A stretch of 36,428 nt of DNA from an uncultured Pelagibacteraceae bacterium. Its GTDB lineage: Bacteria; Pseudomonadota; Alphaproteobacteria; Pelagibacterales; Pelagibacteraceae. The stretch spans positions 1-36,428 of the forward strand of contig CACKTW010000004.1 of NCBI GenBank assembly GCA_902603215.1. Reading direction: 5' to 3'. The stretch's first letter is position 1, and every line of letters starts with the position of its first letter. This document shows, in pieces, positions 14,837 through 24,102 of the stretch. Made by a program: the position numbers and the translations under genes. The notes under the pieces were generated by a model. The model made no database searches, was not told the DNA's origin, and saw only the letters and a list, made by a program, of their open reading frames with translations.

Positions 14837-16442
14837 ACTTGGGTCCCCCACCACCTTCTGGAGTAACCCAATTAATATTCTGTGAAGGTTCTTTAATATC
14901 ACATGTTTTACAATGAATACAGTTTTGAGAATTAATAACAAATTTTGCTTTATTATTTTCTCTTTGAATTTCATAAACTCCTACTGGGCAGTATCTTTGA
15001 GCAGGTTCATCAAACTTATCCAAAGTGTAATCAATTGGAAGATTTGGATTTGTTAGTTTTAAATGAACAGGCTGATTTTCAGCATGGTTAGTTCCTGTTA
15101 AATAAACAGAACTTGTCTTATCAAAAGTAATGATATTATCATATTTTGGATAATCAATTTTTGGCATTTTATTTGCTGATTTTAAAGTTTCATGGTCCGC
15201 ATGTTTATGTTTTAAAGTAAAAGGTAATTTTCCTCTAAATAAAATTTGATCAATCCCAGTAAATATGATTCCAGGAATTAACCCCCAGCCAAAACTTGGT
15301 TTAATGTTTCTAGCTGCGTATAGTTCTTTGTAGGCCCAACTTCTCTTAAATTTTTCTTCATAAATTGATAAATCTTTATTTTCTTTAATATGTTCGTTAA
15401 TTGTTTCGGCTGCAATTATTCCACTTTTCATAGCTGTATGAGATCCTTTAATTTTCGGCATATTCAAAGTGCCCGCATTACAACCAACTAGTAATGCACC
15501 TGGCATAAACATTTTTGGTAAACTTTGGATTCCACCTTCTATCAGTGCACGAGCACCGTAAGAAATTCTTTTACCTCCTTCTATAATTTTTTTGATTGCA
15601 GGATGAGTTTTAAATCTTTGAAATTCATCAAATGGTGATAAATGAGGGTTTTTATAATCTAATCCTATTACATAGCCTAAAAAAATTTGCTTGTTCTCAG
15701 CATGATACACAAAGCTTCCACCGTAAGTATTGTTATCTAATGGCCATCCGGCTGTATGCATTACAAGACCTTCTTGATGATTTTTTTCACTAATTTCCCA
15801 TATTTCTTTAAATCCAATACCATATTGTTGAGGATTTTTTCCCTCATCTAAATTAAATTTTTTAATTAATTGTTTTCCAAGATGTCCTCTGCATCCTTCG
15901 GCAAAAACTGTTACTTTCGCATAAAGCTCCATACCAGGTTGATAGCTATCTTTTTTGTTGCCATCTTTATCTACTCCCATATCCTGTGTTGCAATTCCTT
16001 TTACTGAACCATCTTGGTTATAAATAATTTCGCTTGCTGGAAATCCTGGAAAAATTTCAACACCAAGTTTTTCTGCTTGCTCAGCTAACCATCTACATAG
16101 ATTTGCTAAACTTATAATATAATTTTTGTGGTTTTTTTGAACTGATGGTAACAACCAAGTTGGCCAACTTAAAGATTTATGTCTTCCTAAAAATAAAAAT
16201 TTTTCTTTTGTAACCTTCGTTTTAACGGGCGAGTTTAATTCTTTCCAATTCGGTATTAACTCGTCTAAAGCCTTAGTTTCAAAAACATTTCCTGATAGGA
16301 TATGTGCTCCAATCTCTGATCCTTTTTCAAGCAAACAAATATTTAAATTTGAGTCTAATTGTTTAAGTTTAATTGCGGTAGCCAATCCTGATGGACCGCC
16401 GCCAACAATTACAGCATCATATTCCATAACTTCTTTGGACAT
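14823..16442 (-). CDS. Electron transfer flavoprotein-ubiquinone oxidoreductase
   Basis: A 539-aa ETF-QO. The FAD-binding motif is VGGGPSGLATA near residue 13. A membrane-associated ubiquinone-binding region includes GWGLIPGIIFTGIDQ near 385. The C-terminal 4Fe-4S cluster uses YCPVGVYEI and NCIHCKTCDIK. The enzyme passes electrons from reduced ETF to ubiquinone at the inner membrane. It is the fourth gene of a run dmgdh-etfB-etfA-etfqo, so electrons from dimethylglycine or sarcosine oxidation reach the respiratory chain without leaving this operon's products. The length is normal for the family (about 540-560 aa). Confidence 0.96.
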   Translation of the reverse strand: MSKEVMEYDAVIVGGGPSGLATAIKLKQLDSNLNICLLEKGSEIGAHILSGNVFETKALDELIPNWKELNSPVKTKVTKEKFLFLGRHKSLSWPTWLLPSVQKNHKNYIISLANLCRWLAEQAEKLGVEIFPGFPASEIIYNQDGSVKGIATQDMGVDKDGNKKDSYQPGMELYAKVTVFAEGCRGHLGKQLIKKFNLDEGKNPQQYGIGFKEIWEISEKNHQEGLVMHTAGWPLDNNTYGGSFVYHAENKQIFLGYVIGLDYKNPHLSPFDEFQRFKTHPAIKKIIEGGKRISYGARALIEGGIQSLPKMFMPGALLVGCNAGTLNMPKIKGSHTAMKSGIIAAETINEHIKENKDLSIYEEKFKRSWAYKELYAARNIKPSFGWGLIPGIIFTGIDQILFRGKLPFTLKHKHADHETLKSANKMPKIDYPKYDNIITFDKTSSVYLTGTNHAENQPVHLKLTNPNLPIDYTLDKFDEPAQRYCPVGVYEIQRENNKAKFVINSQNCIHCKTCDIKEPSQNINWVTPEGGGGPKYGNM

Positions 16443-16465
16443 ATGTTATTTTTTTACAGTATTTG

Positions 16466-17419
16466 TTATTTTTGTATAGTATTTAATTTGTTTAATTCTT
16501 CCAAAAATTGTGGAAGTGCATCAAATAAATCAGCTTCAAGACCATAATCTGCTACACTAAATATTGGTGCTTCACCATCTTTGTTGATTGCAACTATTAC
16601 TTTACTTTCTTTCATTCCTGCTAGATGTTGGATTGCTCCTGAAATTCCAACCGCAATATATAAATCTGGAACAACCACTTTTCCGGTTTGACCGACTTGA
16701 TGATCATTAGTTATATAGCCAGCGTCTACAGCGGCTCTTGATGCTCCAACTGCAGCATTTAGTTTGTCAGCTATCGCTGTGATCAATTTAAAGTTTTCAG
16801 CTTTTTGCATTCCTCTCCCACCAGAAATAACAACTCTAGCTGTGCCAAGTTCTGGTCTATCTGATTTAACTTCTTCCTTTTTGATAAATTTTAGTAATGG
16901 AGAAGATTCACCAGGTTCTTCTTTGACTATCTCTGCTGATCCACCTGATGAAGGTGCTGGATCAAAGGAAGTAGGTCTTATTGTAATGCATTTTTTTTGA
17001 TCCATACTTTTAACAGTTGCAAAAGCATTTCCTGCGTAAATTGGTCTTAAAAAAGTGTCTGGAGAAATCACTTTTATTATGTCGCTTACTTGTGATGTGT
17101 TTAACAAGGCAGAAACTCTGGGCATCAAATTTTTTCCAAATGTATTTGCTGAACAAACAATGTGAGAATAATTAGCTGACTGTTTGACTATTAAAGGTGT
17201 AAAATTTTCAGCTAAATAGTTTTCATAAATTTCATTATCTATATGAATAACTTTTTTTATATTTGAAACCTTTGATAAAGATTTTGCTACTTCGTCTGCT
17301 TTATTCCCTATAACTAAAACATGTAGATCTTGATCCATTTGAGATGCTGCGGTTACCGCATTTAAAGTAAATGGTTTTACTTCTTTGTTGTTGTGTTCTG
17401 CGATCAATAATACAGACAT
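16466..17419 (-). CDS. etfA: Electron transfer flavoprotein alpha subunit
   Basis: A 317-aa EtfA. The N-terminal domain begins VLLIAEHNNKEVKP. The FAD-binding C-terminal domain carries the diagnostic AVGASRAAVDAGY, QVGQTGKVVVPDLYIAVG and ISGAIQHLAGM series. It pairs with EtfB and accepts electrons from the flavin dehydrogenase encoded at the head of the operon. Its start shares a base with the etfB stop (TAATG). ETF-QO follows after 23 bases. Confidence 0.96.
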   Translation of the reverse strand: MSVLLIAEHNNKEVKPFTLNAVTAASQMDQDLHVLVIGNKADEVAKSLSKVSNIKKVIHIDNEIYENYLAENFTPLIVKQSANYSHIVCSANTFGKNLMPRVSALLNTSQVSDIIKVISPDTFLRPIYAGNAFATVKSMDQKKCITIRPTSFDPAPSSGGSAEIVKEEPGESSPLLKFIKKEEVKSDRPELGTARVVISGGRGMQKAENFKLITAIADKLNAAVGASRAAVDAGYITNDHQVGQTGKVVVPDLYIAVGISGAIQHLAGMKESKVIVAINKDGEAPIFSVADYGLEADLFDALPQFLEELNKLNTIQK

Positions 17420-18168
17420 TAAATTACCTTTGCCTCATTTTTTAATTTTTGGACTAATTCTGCAACGTTTGCTACTTTAATTCCTGATTTTCTTTTAGGT
17501 GGCTCTTCAACTTTAATCTGTTCTATTCTTGGTTTTGTATCTACTCCTAAGTCAGCAACATTAATTTGCTCTAAAGGTTTTTTCTTTGCTTTCATTATAT
17601 TTGGCAAAGAAGCATATCTTGGTTCGTTTAGTCTTAAATCGCATGTAATAACTGAAGGAATATTAACTTCAATTGTTTCTAACCCTTCGTCAATTTCTCT
17701 TGTAACCTCCAATGATTTATCTTTAACAACAATCTTTGATGCAAAAGTAGCTTGTGGCCAGTTTAATAACGCGGCTAACATTTGGCCGGTTTGATTACAG
17801 TCATCATCTATTGCTTGCTTACCCATAAAAACTAAATCTGGTTTTTCTTTTTCAACAATTTTTTGAAGAATTTTTGATACTGCCAAAGGTTCTAAAATAC
17901 CTTCTGATTTAACATGAATTCCCCTGTCAACTCCAACTGCTAAGGCTTTTCTAACTGTTTCTTGAGCCTTTTCTTCACCAACAGTGACTGCAATAACTTC
18001 TTTAACTTTACCAGATTCTTTAATTTTTACCGCTTCTTCAACAGCGTTATCGTCAGGAGGATTCGTGGACATTTTAATATTTTCAGTAACTACACCTGAG
18101 TTATCTTCTTTAACTCTTACTTGAACGTTATAATCAATAACTCTTTTTACTGCGACTAATATTTTCAT
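17419..18168 (-). CDS. etfB: Electron transfer flavoprotein beta subunit
   Basis: A 249-aa EtfB of normal length. It starts [20 protein letters not shown], contains the family signature segment around [20 protein letters not shown] (near 120) and ends with a basic linker, as usual. It binds AMP and forms the ETF dimer with EtfA. It is coupled by one-base overlaps to both the dehydrogenase upstream and etfA downstream, which argues that this ETF is dedicated to, or at least stoichiometric with, that dehydrogenase. Confidence 0.96.
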   Translation of the reverse strand: MKILVAVKRVIDYNVQVRVKEDNSGVVTENIKMSTNPPDDNAVEEAVKIKESGKVKEVIAVTVGEEKAQETVRKALAVGVDRGIHVKSEGILEPLAVSKILQKIVEKEKPDLVFMGKQAIDDDCNQTGQMLAALLNWPQATFASKIVVKDKSLEVTREIDEGLETIEVNIPSVITCDLRLNEPRYASLPNIMKAKKKPLEQINVADLGVDTKPRIEQIKVEEPPKRKSGIKVANVAELVQKLKNEAKVI

Positions 18169-20600
18169 TATGCTCTTAATAGTTTATTTTCAGGATCGTA
18201 TGGACTCTCGTCCAAAATTGTAGCGTCGTGCATTTTTCCTAAAATATCAATTTTTAATTTTTGACCAGTTGTCGCAAGTTCAGGTTTGACCATACCTATA
18301 GCAATTGATTTATTTAATCTAAAGCCAAAATCACCTCCTGTTGCTCTTCCAACAACTTTTCCATTTTGATAAACAGGGTTATTTCCTAAAACATCTGCGT
18401 CGGATACATTGTGAACTTCCATAGTTACTAACTTGTTCTGAAAGCCTTTTTCTCTCCACTTGTTTAATGCATCTAAGCCAATAAATTTTCCTTTGTTAGG
18501 ATGTATAAATCTGTCTAAACCAGATTCGTAAGGCGAGTATTCAATGGACAACTCTGTGCCAACGAGTTTATAAGACTTTTCAACTCTTAAACTATTCATT
18601 GCTCTAATTCCAAAAGGTTTTAAACCAAGATCTTTTCCGTTTTCCATTAATTTATCAAATATGTGATTTTGATATTCTAATGGATGGTGAATTTCCCATC
18701 CCAATTCGCCAACAAAATTTACTCTTATAGCTGTACATGGGGCATATCCAATATCTACTTTCTTGGAACTTAGCCACTTAAAATTTTCATTAGAAAAATC
18801 ATCTTTTGAAACTTTTTTCATTAAATCTCTCGATTTAGGTCCTGCAACTACCAAAACGCCTATTGAATTTGTTAAATTTTCAAATTGAACTGACCCATCT
18901 TTTGGCATCCATTTTTGAATCCAGTCATGATCTAACCTTTGAAAAGCGCCAGCTGAAACTAAATAAAAACTATCTTCTGCTTCTTTCATTATTGTAAACT
19001 CAGAATGAACTCCTCCTTTTGTATTAAGAGCGTGACATAAATTTACTCTACCAATTTTTTTTGGAATTTTGTTTGCCACTAAATAGTCTAAAAATTCTTC
19101 TGCCTTTGGTCCTTTAATTCTACATTTTGCAAAAGCAGACATGTCTAAAAGACCCACATTTTCTTTTACATTTTTACATTCTTTTTCAACTGCTTTGAAC
19201 CATTTTGATCTTCTAAATGACCAATCATCTTTTTGTTCCATTCCATCTGTTGCAAAAAAATTTGCTCTTTCCCATCCAAACTTTTGTCCAAATACCGCTC
19301 CTAATTTTTTTAATCGATCATAACAAGGTGCTTGTCTTAATGGTCTTGCGGCTCCTCTTTCTTCATCAGGATAATGAATTATAAAAACGTTTCTATAAGC
19401 TTCTTCATTTTTTTCTTTTAAGTAAGATTTAGAACAATAATCTCCATATCTTCTTGGTTCTACTCCAAGCATATCTACTGTTGGCTCTCCATCTACAATC
19501 CATTCTGCTAGTTGCCAACCAGCTCCACCAGCAGCTGTAATACCAAAACTATGTCCTTCATTAATCCAAAAATTTTTTAATCCCCAAGCTGGTCCAACAA
19601 TTGGATTTCCATCTGGAGTATAACAAATTGCACCATTGTAAACTTTTTTAACTCCAACTTCTCCAAAAGCAGGAACACGGTGTATGGCTCCTTCAATATG
19701 AGGCGCAAGTCTATCTAAGTCTTCTTGAAATAATTCATATTCAGAATCTTTTGATGGACCATCAACATAACAACATGGTGCTCCATCTTCATAAGGTCCT
19801 AAAATTAATCCTCCAGCTTCTTCTCTCATATACCAACGACTATCACTATCTCTTAACACTCCCATTTCAGGAAGACCTTCTTTTTTTCTTTTTTGAATTT
19901 CAGGATGTGGTTCAGTAACTATATATTGATGTTCAACCGGTATTACTGGTATATCAAGACCAACCATTTTGCCCGTTTGTCTAGCAAAATTTCCTGAACA
20001 AGAAACAACATGCTCACATTCTATTGTTCCTTTATCAGTTTCTACTACCCAACCATCTTTGCTTTGTTTAATTCCTACTACTGCTGTATTTCTGTAAATT
20101 TCTGCTCCTTTGTTTCTTGCGCCCGTTGCAAGCGCTTGCGTTAAATCAGCTGGTTGGATATATCCATCTTCTGGGTGTTGAATTGCACCAATTAAATCTG
20201 AAGTATTACATAAAGGCCAAATTTCTTTTACTTGATCTGGAGTTAAAAATTTATATTTAACTCCAATAGTTTGAGCGACACCTGCATACTGATGATACTC
20301 GTCCATTCTATCTTTTGTGGTTGCTAATCTAATGTTTGATACAACGCTAAAGCCTACATTTTTTCCTGTTTCTTCTTCTAAAGTTTTATAAAAATCAACC
20401 GCATACTTATGAAGTTGTCCCACAGAGTAGCTCATATTGAATAATGGAAGTAATCCAGCTGCGTGCCATGTTGAGCCTGAAGTTAATTCTTTTCTTTCAA
20501 CCAAAACTACATCTGACCAACCTTTTTTCGCCAAATGATAAAGCATGCTAACTCCTACTGCTCCACCGCCAATTACGACCACTTTTGCTTTGCTTTTCAT
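18168..20600 (-). CDS. Dimethylglycine/sarcosine dehydrogenase-like FAD- and folate-dependent oxidoreductase
   Basis: An 810-aa two-part enzyme of the DMGDH/SARDH family. The N-terminal DAO-type flavoprotein half has [13 protein letters not shown] (about 8-20) and GSTWHAAGL, whose His46 corresponds to the residue that covalently holds FAD in mitochondrial DMGDH. The C-terminal half is a GcvT-like tetrahydrofolate domain (about 430-800, ending [15 protein letters not shown]-type). It would oxidise an N-methyl group, hand formaldehyde to THF as 5,10-methylene-THF and pass electrons to the ETF encoded next door. DMG is the likelier substrate because sarcosine oxidase is encoded separately here, but that is inference. 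AGGA SD and a TATAAAAT-like -10 precede it. Confidence 0.9.
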   Translation of the reverse strand: MKSKAKVVVIGGGAVGVSMLYHLAKKGWSDVVLVERKELTSGSTWHAAGLLPLFNMSYSVGQLHKYAVDFYKTLEEETGKNVGFSVVSNIRLATTKDRMDEYHQYAGVAQTIGVKYKFLTPDQVKEIWPLCNTSDLIGAIQHPEDGYIQPADLTQALATGARNKGAEIYRNTAVVGIKQSKDGWVVETDKGTIECEHVVSCSGNFARQTGKMVGLDIPVIPVEHQYIVTEPHPEIQKRKKEGLPEMGVLRDSDSRWYMREEAGGLILGPYEDGAPCCYVDGPSKDSEYELFQEDLDRLAPHIEGAIHRVPAFGEVGVKKVYNGAICYTPDGNPIVGPAWGLKNFWINEGHSFGITAAGGAGWQLAEWIVDGEPTVDMLGVEPRRYGDYCSKSYLKEKNEEAYRNVFIIHYPDEERGAARPLRQAPCYDRLKKLGAVFGQKFGWERANFFATDGMEQKDDWSFRRSKWFKAVEKECKNVKENVGLLDMSAFAKCRIKGPKAEEFLDYLVANKIPKKIGRVNLCHALNTKGGVHSEFTIMKEAEDSFYLVSAGAFQRLDHDWIQKWMPKDGSVQFENLTNSIGVLVVAGPKSRDLMKKVSKDDFSNENFKWLSSKKVDIGYAPCTAIRVNFVGELGWEIHHPLEYQNHIFDKLMENGKDLGLKPFGIRAMNSLRVEKSYKLVGTELSIEYSPYESGLDRFIHPNKGKFIGLDALNKWREKGFQNKLVTMEVHNVSDADVLGNNPVYQNGKVVGRATGGDFGFRLNKSIAIGMVKPELATTGQKLKIDILGKMHDATILDESPYDPENKLLRA

Positions 20601-20631
20601 TTATGAGATTCCTACTAGATTTTATAGATAA

Positions 20632-20649
20632 TTAAAGATTAATCTTTAA
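20632..20649. promoter_or_regulatory. 18-bp perfect palindrome, candidate operator between divergent C1 operons
   Basis: TTAAAGATTAATCTTTAA is its own reverse complement. It lies between the DMGDH-ETF operon (minus) and the metF-like/gcvT-like operon (plus). On the minus strand a TATAAA -10 candidate at 20626-20621 would place the -35 inside the palindrome at 17-bp spacing, which is the right place for an operator. AT-rich sequence makes short palindromes common, but 18 perfect bases at this position are notable. The regulator is unknown. Confidence 0.5.
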
Positions 20650-20658
20650 ACAAATTTT

Positions 20659-21426
20659 ATGGACAGTTTGTGGGTACCCTGCTATATCCCGGAAAAAATG
20701 AACTTTTCTTTAGAAATTGGATTGAAATCAAACTTGGATGATTTGCCTAATATAAAAGATATTTATATTACCTTGTTACCCAATGAAGATTATAAAGATG
20801 TTGCTGCTAAAGCAACCCAGCTTGTTTCAAAAGGGTTTAATGCGGTCCCTCACTTTCCTGCGCGGTCTATTAAAAATTTAGAAAATTTAAAGGACTACTT
20901 AAATAGATGTAAAGATGGAGGTGTAAAACAAGCTCTGGTAATTGGCGGAGGAACGCAACCTATTGGAGATTTTCATTGCTCATTTCAATTACTTGAGACG
21001 GGACTTTTTGAAGGTCTGAAGATAGGAATTGCTGGACATCCAGAGGGATCTCCTGATATATCCGATTCTGATTTAGAAAAAGCTATGATTGATAAGAAAC
21101 CTTTCGCTGATTATATAGTGACTCAGTGGTTGATAAATCCAGATCCAATCAAAGAATACATACCTAAACAATCATTACCAGTACATGTGGGAATTACTGG
21201 GCCCATGAAAATTAGTAGTTTGCTAAAGTTTGCTACAATTGTTGGTGCAAAAAATTCCATTAATTTTATTAAATCAAATCCTATAAAAGCTTTTGATTTA
21301 CTGAAACCAAAAGAACCAAATGATTTAATTAATAAATTGAAAGATGTAGCAAGCAATTTTCATATTTATACATTTGGTAATTTGAAAACAACTAACAAAT
21401 GGTTAAAGGAGAATAACTATGCCTAA
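20659..21426 (+). CDS. Methylenetetrahydrofolate reductase-like protein (MetF family, short divergent form)
   Basis: A 255-aa TIM-barrel-type protein recognisable as MetF-like by its middle and C-terminal landmarks: QLVSKGFNAVPHFPARS, QALVIGGGTQPIG, IGIAGHPEGSP, FADYIVTQWLINPD and VGITGP. MetF reduces 5,10-methylene-THF to 5-methyl-THF. The usual FEFFPPK-type opening is replaced by MNFSLEIGLKS, and the protein is shorter than the typical 280-300 aa. Start choice is open: 20659 has no SD and rare GC-rich codons, while ATG 20698 (residue 14) has GGAAAAA in front and fits the family start better. The coupled GcvT-like methyltransferase overlaps its end by 8 bases, suggesting they handle the same methyl-THF pool. 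Confidence 0.8.
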   Translation: MDSLWVPCYIPEKMNFSLEIGLKSNLDDLPNIKDIYITLLPNEDYKDVAAKATQLVSKGFNAVPHFPARSIKNLENLKDYLNRCKDGGVKQALVIGGGTQPIGDFHCSFQLLETGLFEGLKIGIAGHPEGSPDISDSDLEKAMIDKKPFADYIVTQWLINPDPIKEYIPKQSLPVHVGITGPMKISSLLKFATIVGAKNSINFIKSNPIKAFDLLKPKEPNDLINKLKDVASNFHIYTFGNLKTTNKWLKENNYA

Positions 21427-22846
21427 AAAAAAGAAAAAAGCCAAAAAAAATAAAACTAAAAAAATTAAATCAGTTTCATTCAAAAATGAAAAAGTAAATT
21501 ACGATAAGGTAAAACATACGCTGTCAGTAGATCAATCAGATAGACATGTTCCTTACAATCTAAGACAGAGTGGTCCAACAAAAGTTGAAATGTTAATTTC
21601 AACAAGAGTACGAAAATCTCCTTATTGGCATCTTTCAATGAAAGCAGGATGTTGGAGAGCCACTATTTACAATCGAGTATATCATCCAAGGGGTTATGTA
21701 AAACCTGAAAAAGGTGGGGCTATGGTTGAATATGCAGCAATTAAAAATCATGTAACAATGTGGAACGTGGCTGTTGAAAGACAAATTCGCGTCAAAGGAC
21801 CAGATGCAGAAAAATTTACAGACTATGTGATTACAAGAGATGCAACAAAAATTTCAACAATGAGAGGTCGTTACGTTATTCTTTGCAATAATAAAGGTGG
21901 CGTATTAAATGACCCAGTTTTATTAAGAGTAGCTGATGATGAATTTTGGTTTAGCTTGTCAGATTCTGATATCGGTTTTTATTTACAAGGTGTTAATGCT
22001 GACAAAAGATTCAATGTTGAAATAGATGAAATTGATACATGTCCGGTACAAATTCAAGGACCAAAATCAAAAGCATTAATGAATGATTTAATTGGAGATC
22101 AAGTTGATTTAGATAATATGCCTTTTTATGGTTTAGCAGAAGCTAAGGTAGGAGGCAGAAGCTGTGTGATTTCTCAATCAGGATTTTCTGGTGAAGCCGG
22201 ATATGAAATTTACCTTCGTAATGCAACTTTATATGCAGAAGATATGTGGAATGCTGTGCTTAAAGCTGGAAAAAAACATAAATTGATGGTTATTGCTCCA
22301 GCTCACCACAGAAGAATTCAAGCCGGAATATTATCTTGGGGTCAGGATATGGATCAAGAGCATAATCCTTTTCAGTGCAATTTAGGCTATCAAGTTTCTT
22401 TATCTGGAAAAGGTCAATGGAATAAAACAACTGATTATGTCGGCAAAGAAGCTTTAGAGAAAATGAAGGATCAAATTAGCAATGGTAGCAAACCTTACAA
22501 ACTTCAACTTGTAGGCTTAGAATTAGGTGGAAAACCTATCGAGGAATATGCTCCGGACTTCTGGTTAATATCAAATGCCAAAGGGGGTAAGCCAGTTGGC
22601 TACATTACTTCACCTTGGTATCACCCAGAAAAGAAAAAAAATATTGCTATGGGTTACGTTCCTTATGAAGGACATAAAAACGCTAAAGGATTTCCGATTG
22701 GAAATTTTGGTAAAAAATATAAAGTTCATTTACCAAAAAAATATTCCAAAAATCCAGTTAAAGCAGTGGTTGTTCCGATTCCATTTACACAGTCTTTCAA
22801 TGCGAATACTCGAGAGTCAGAAGTTCTAGCTGTTTTAAATAAATAG
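21419..22846 (+). CDS. GcvT-fold folate-dependent methyltransferase, DmdA-like
   Basis: A 475-aa GcvT-superfamily protein. Residues 1-30 are a lysine tail (KKKKKAKKNKTKKIK), outside the fold. The core starts near residue 60 and has MWNVAVERQIRVKGPDA near 120, NDPVLLRVADDEFW near 178, VQIQGPKSKALM near 213 and SGFSGEAGYEIY near 260. The WNVAVERQ and CxxGGVLNDPV pattern is close to DMSP demethylase DmdA, but DmdA is about 370 aa and lacks this tail, so the substrate may differ. Other folate demethylases of this fold (LigM/DesA type) are also encoded beside metF, and the same logic applies here. A strong AAAGGAG SD sits inside the metF end, and a terminator follows. Confidence 0.82.
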   Translation: MPKKKKKAKKNKTKKIKSVSFKNEKVNYDKVKHTLSVDQSDRHVPYNLRQSGPTKVEMLISTRVRKSPYWHLSMKAGCWRATIYNRVYHPRGYVKPEKGGAMVEYAAIKNHVTMWNVAVERQIRVKGPDAEKFTDYVITRDATKISTMRGRYVILCNNKGGVLNDPVLLRVADDEFWFSLSDSDIGFYLQGVNADKRFNVEIDEIDTCPVQIQGPKSKALMNDLIGDQVDLDNMPFYGLAEAKVGGRSCVISQSGFSGEAGYEIYLRNATLYAEDMWNAVLKAGKKHKLMVIAPAHHRRIQAGILSWGQDMDQEHNPFQCNLGYQVSLSGKGQWNKTTDYVGKEALEKMKDQISNGSKPYKLQLVGLELGGKPIEEYAPDFWLISNAKGGKPVGYITSPWYHPEKKKNIAMGYVPYEGHKNAKGFPIGNFGKKYKVHLPKKYSKNPVKAVVVPIPFTQSFNANTRESEVLAVLNK

Positions 22847-22858
22847 TTAAAAAAATTA

Positions 22859-22892
22859 ATAAAACAGGGGATTAGTCTTCCCCCTGTTTTAT
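22859..22892 (+). terminator. Rho-independent terminator of the metF/gcvT-like operon
   Basis: A 12-bp stem, ATAAAACAGGGG (22859-22870) against CCCCTGTTTTAT (22881-22892), with a 10-base loop, begins 12 bases after the gcvT-like stop. The TTTT run forms the end of the 3' arm, and a matching A-rich stretch precedes the 5' arm, so it could act in both directions. It separates the operon from the Yip1 gene. Confidence 0.8.
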
Positions 22893-22912
22893 GGTACCAT
22901 TCTTCCCTGTTT

Positions 22913-23485
22913 ATGAATTATATAAAACCAATGTTTAATCAATTGATTGATTATATCTATAGATCTATTAAGCTTGATAGATCTCTTTATGGAAATCCTG
23001 AAAATTTCCATGATTTATCAATTTTTTATGCCGCTATAATAATAATTTTAAATGCTGTTGCTGGGGTGATAGCTGCAACTGTAATAGCTGCAAATACCAA
23101 TTACAGTCCGGCAACAGATATTGTGTCAGTAACTGTACAAACAATTCTGGATTGGGCAGTTTTGTCTATTCTTCTATATATAATTGGAACAAAAATATTT
23201 CATGAATCTGATACTAAAGCAGACTTAAAAAAAGTTTTTACTGTTGTGGGATTTGCTCATTCGCCAGGTTTACTAAAAATTATCGTTGTTGTAATACCCG
23301 GTTTAAATTTTAAGCTAATAATGACATTTGTATTTTTTACTTTTTTTTGGTTTATTGCTTCACTAACGATTGGAATTAAGGAAGCCTTAAATTTTAAAAG
23401 TGACATGAAATCTTTTGGCGTAATACTAATAGCCTTTTTGATAATTGGGTTTATAATTTCTTTTATTTTATTATTTTATTTGTAG
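22913..23485 (+). CDS. Yip1-family integral membrane protein
   Basis: A 190-aa protein with about five hydrophobic helices. It shows the Yip1/YIP1-like pattern of a short soluble N-terminus, then helices around 38-62, 78-96, 108-124, 128-152 and 165-190, with VVGFAHSPGLLKI at the family's conserved loop. Bacterial members have no defined role that I know of. It stands alone after a terminator and converges on the DUF3726 gene with a 3-base gap, so its position next to the sox operon need not be functional. Confidence 0.8.
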   Translation: MNYIKPMFNQLIDYIYRSIKLDRSLYGNPENFHDLSIFYAAIIIILNAVAGVIAATVIAANTNYSPATDIVSVTVQTILDWAVLSILLYIIGTKIFHESDTKADLKKVFTVVGFAHSPGLLKIIVVVIPGLNFKLIMTFVFFTFFWFIASLTIGIKEALNFKSDMKSFGVILIAFLIIGFIISFILLFYL

Positions 23486-23488
23486 AGT

Positions 23489-24100
23489 CTAATCATTATC
23501 TGTTAATCCAGCTCCTGCGGCTGTCTTCTTTAGGTCGTCAGACTCATCCACGAAAGTCTCTTCTGAAAGTTTATACAATTCTTTCCAGTCTTGCTCCGAA
23601 AAAGAATTTTTATTTTCTATAAATTCTATATTTACTACTTTTGCTTTGGATTGAGTTTGTTTTTCAATATTTTTTGAAAAAATAGATTTATCAAAATTTA
23701 ACAAGAAGTTTGAATTGTCAAATTGAACTAATATTTTTTTACTCATTATCTCAGATGCTCTGCTAATAAAAGGAAGCATAAGCAAAGGGTAGTTTACGTT
23801 ATAAAATTTAAGAGATTTTAATTTTTCTAGCTCCAAACAACGATCTAAAAAGGCTACGCCCGAATAAATGGGACATAATTCTTTATCATCAGTTTTATTT
23901 TCCTTTTCTATTTTTGTTATTTTTGCTGGATGTTTTTTCTTAATTTTTTTTAAATATTGATTGAGATTTATAATCCCCGGCAAACCAAATAATTCTAAAC
24001 TTCTTATTGATTTTCCTATTTCTTCTGCAACTCCCCATGAAAAACCTGCAGCTTTCGAAGCTCTTTTTGTAGTCGTTTCAATTTCGCTAAAAGTTATCAT
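23489..24100 (-). CDS. DUF3726 family protein, tail of the sarcosine oxidase operon
   Basis: A 203-aa protein with the DUF3726 hallmarks: RASKAAGFSWGVAEEIGKSI near the N-terminus, ELCPIYSGVAFLDRC in the middle and a conserved C-terminal EETFVDES...AGAGLTDND. No signal peptide or membrane helix is seen, and no function is known to me. It is the last gene of a tightly packed run (soxB-soxD-soxA-soxG-M19-like-556 aa-DUF3726), with a 2-base gap to the gene before it, so it is expressed with sarcosine oxidase and probably serves methylated-amine catabolism or enzyme maturation. That link is inference from the operon. Confidence 0.82.
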   Translation of the reverse strand: MITFSEIETTTKRASKAAGFSWGVAEEIGKSIRSLELFGLPGIINLNQYLKKIKKKHPAKITKIEKENKTDDKELCPIYSGVAFLDRCLELEKLKSLKFYNVNYPLLMLPFISRASEIMSKKILVQFDNSNFLLNFDKSIFSKNIEKQTQSKAKVVNIEFIENKNSFSEQDWKELYKLSEETFVDESDDLKKTAAGAGLTDND

Positions 24101-24102
24101 AA

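Noticed and set aside
14837-14974. Upstream extension of the last DMGDH-operon gene (ORF track start 14974)
   Set aside because: It lies wholly inside the ETF-QO coding region in another frame; the internal ATG at 14836 begins a clean signal peptide.
20601-20697. Glycine or SAM riboswitch expected before C1 genes in SAR11
   Set aside because: The spacer is too short and lacks the conserved cores; only the palindrome and a short leader are visible. The soxB-fhs spacer was negative too.
21419-22846. Calling the GcvT-like protein DmdA outright
   Set aside because: Length (475 against about 370 aa), the N-terminal tail and divergent middle region make the substrate uncertain, so only DmdA-like is claimed.
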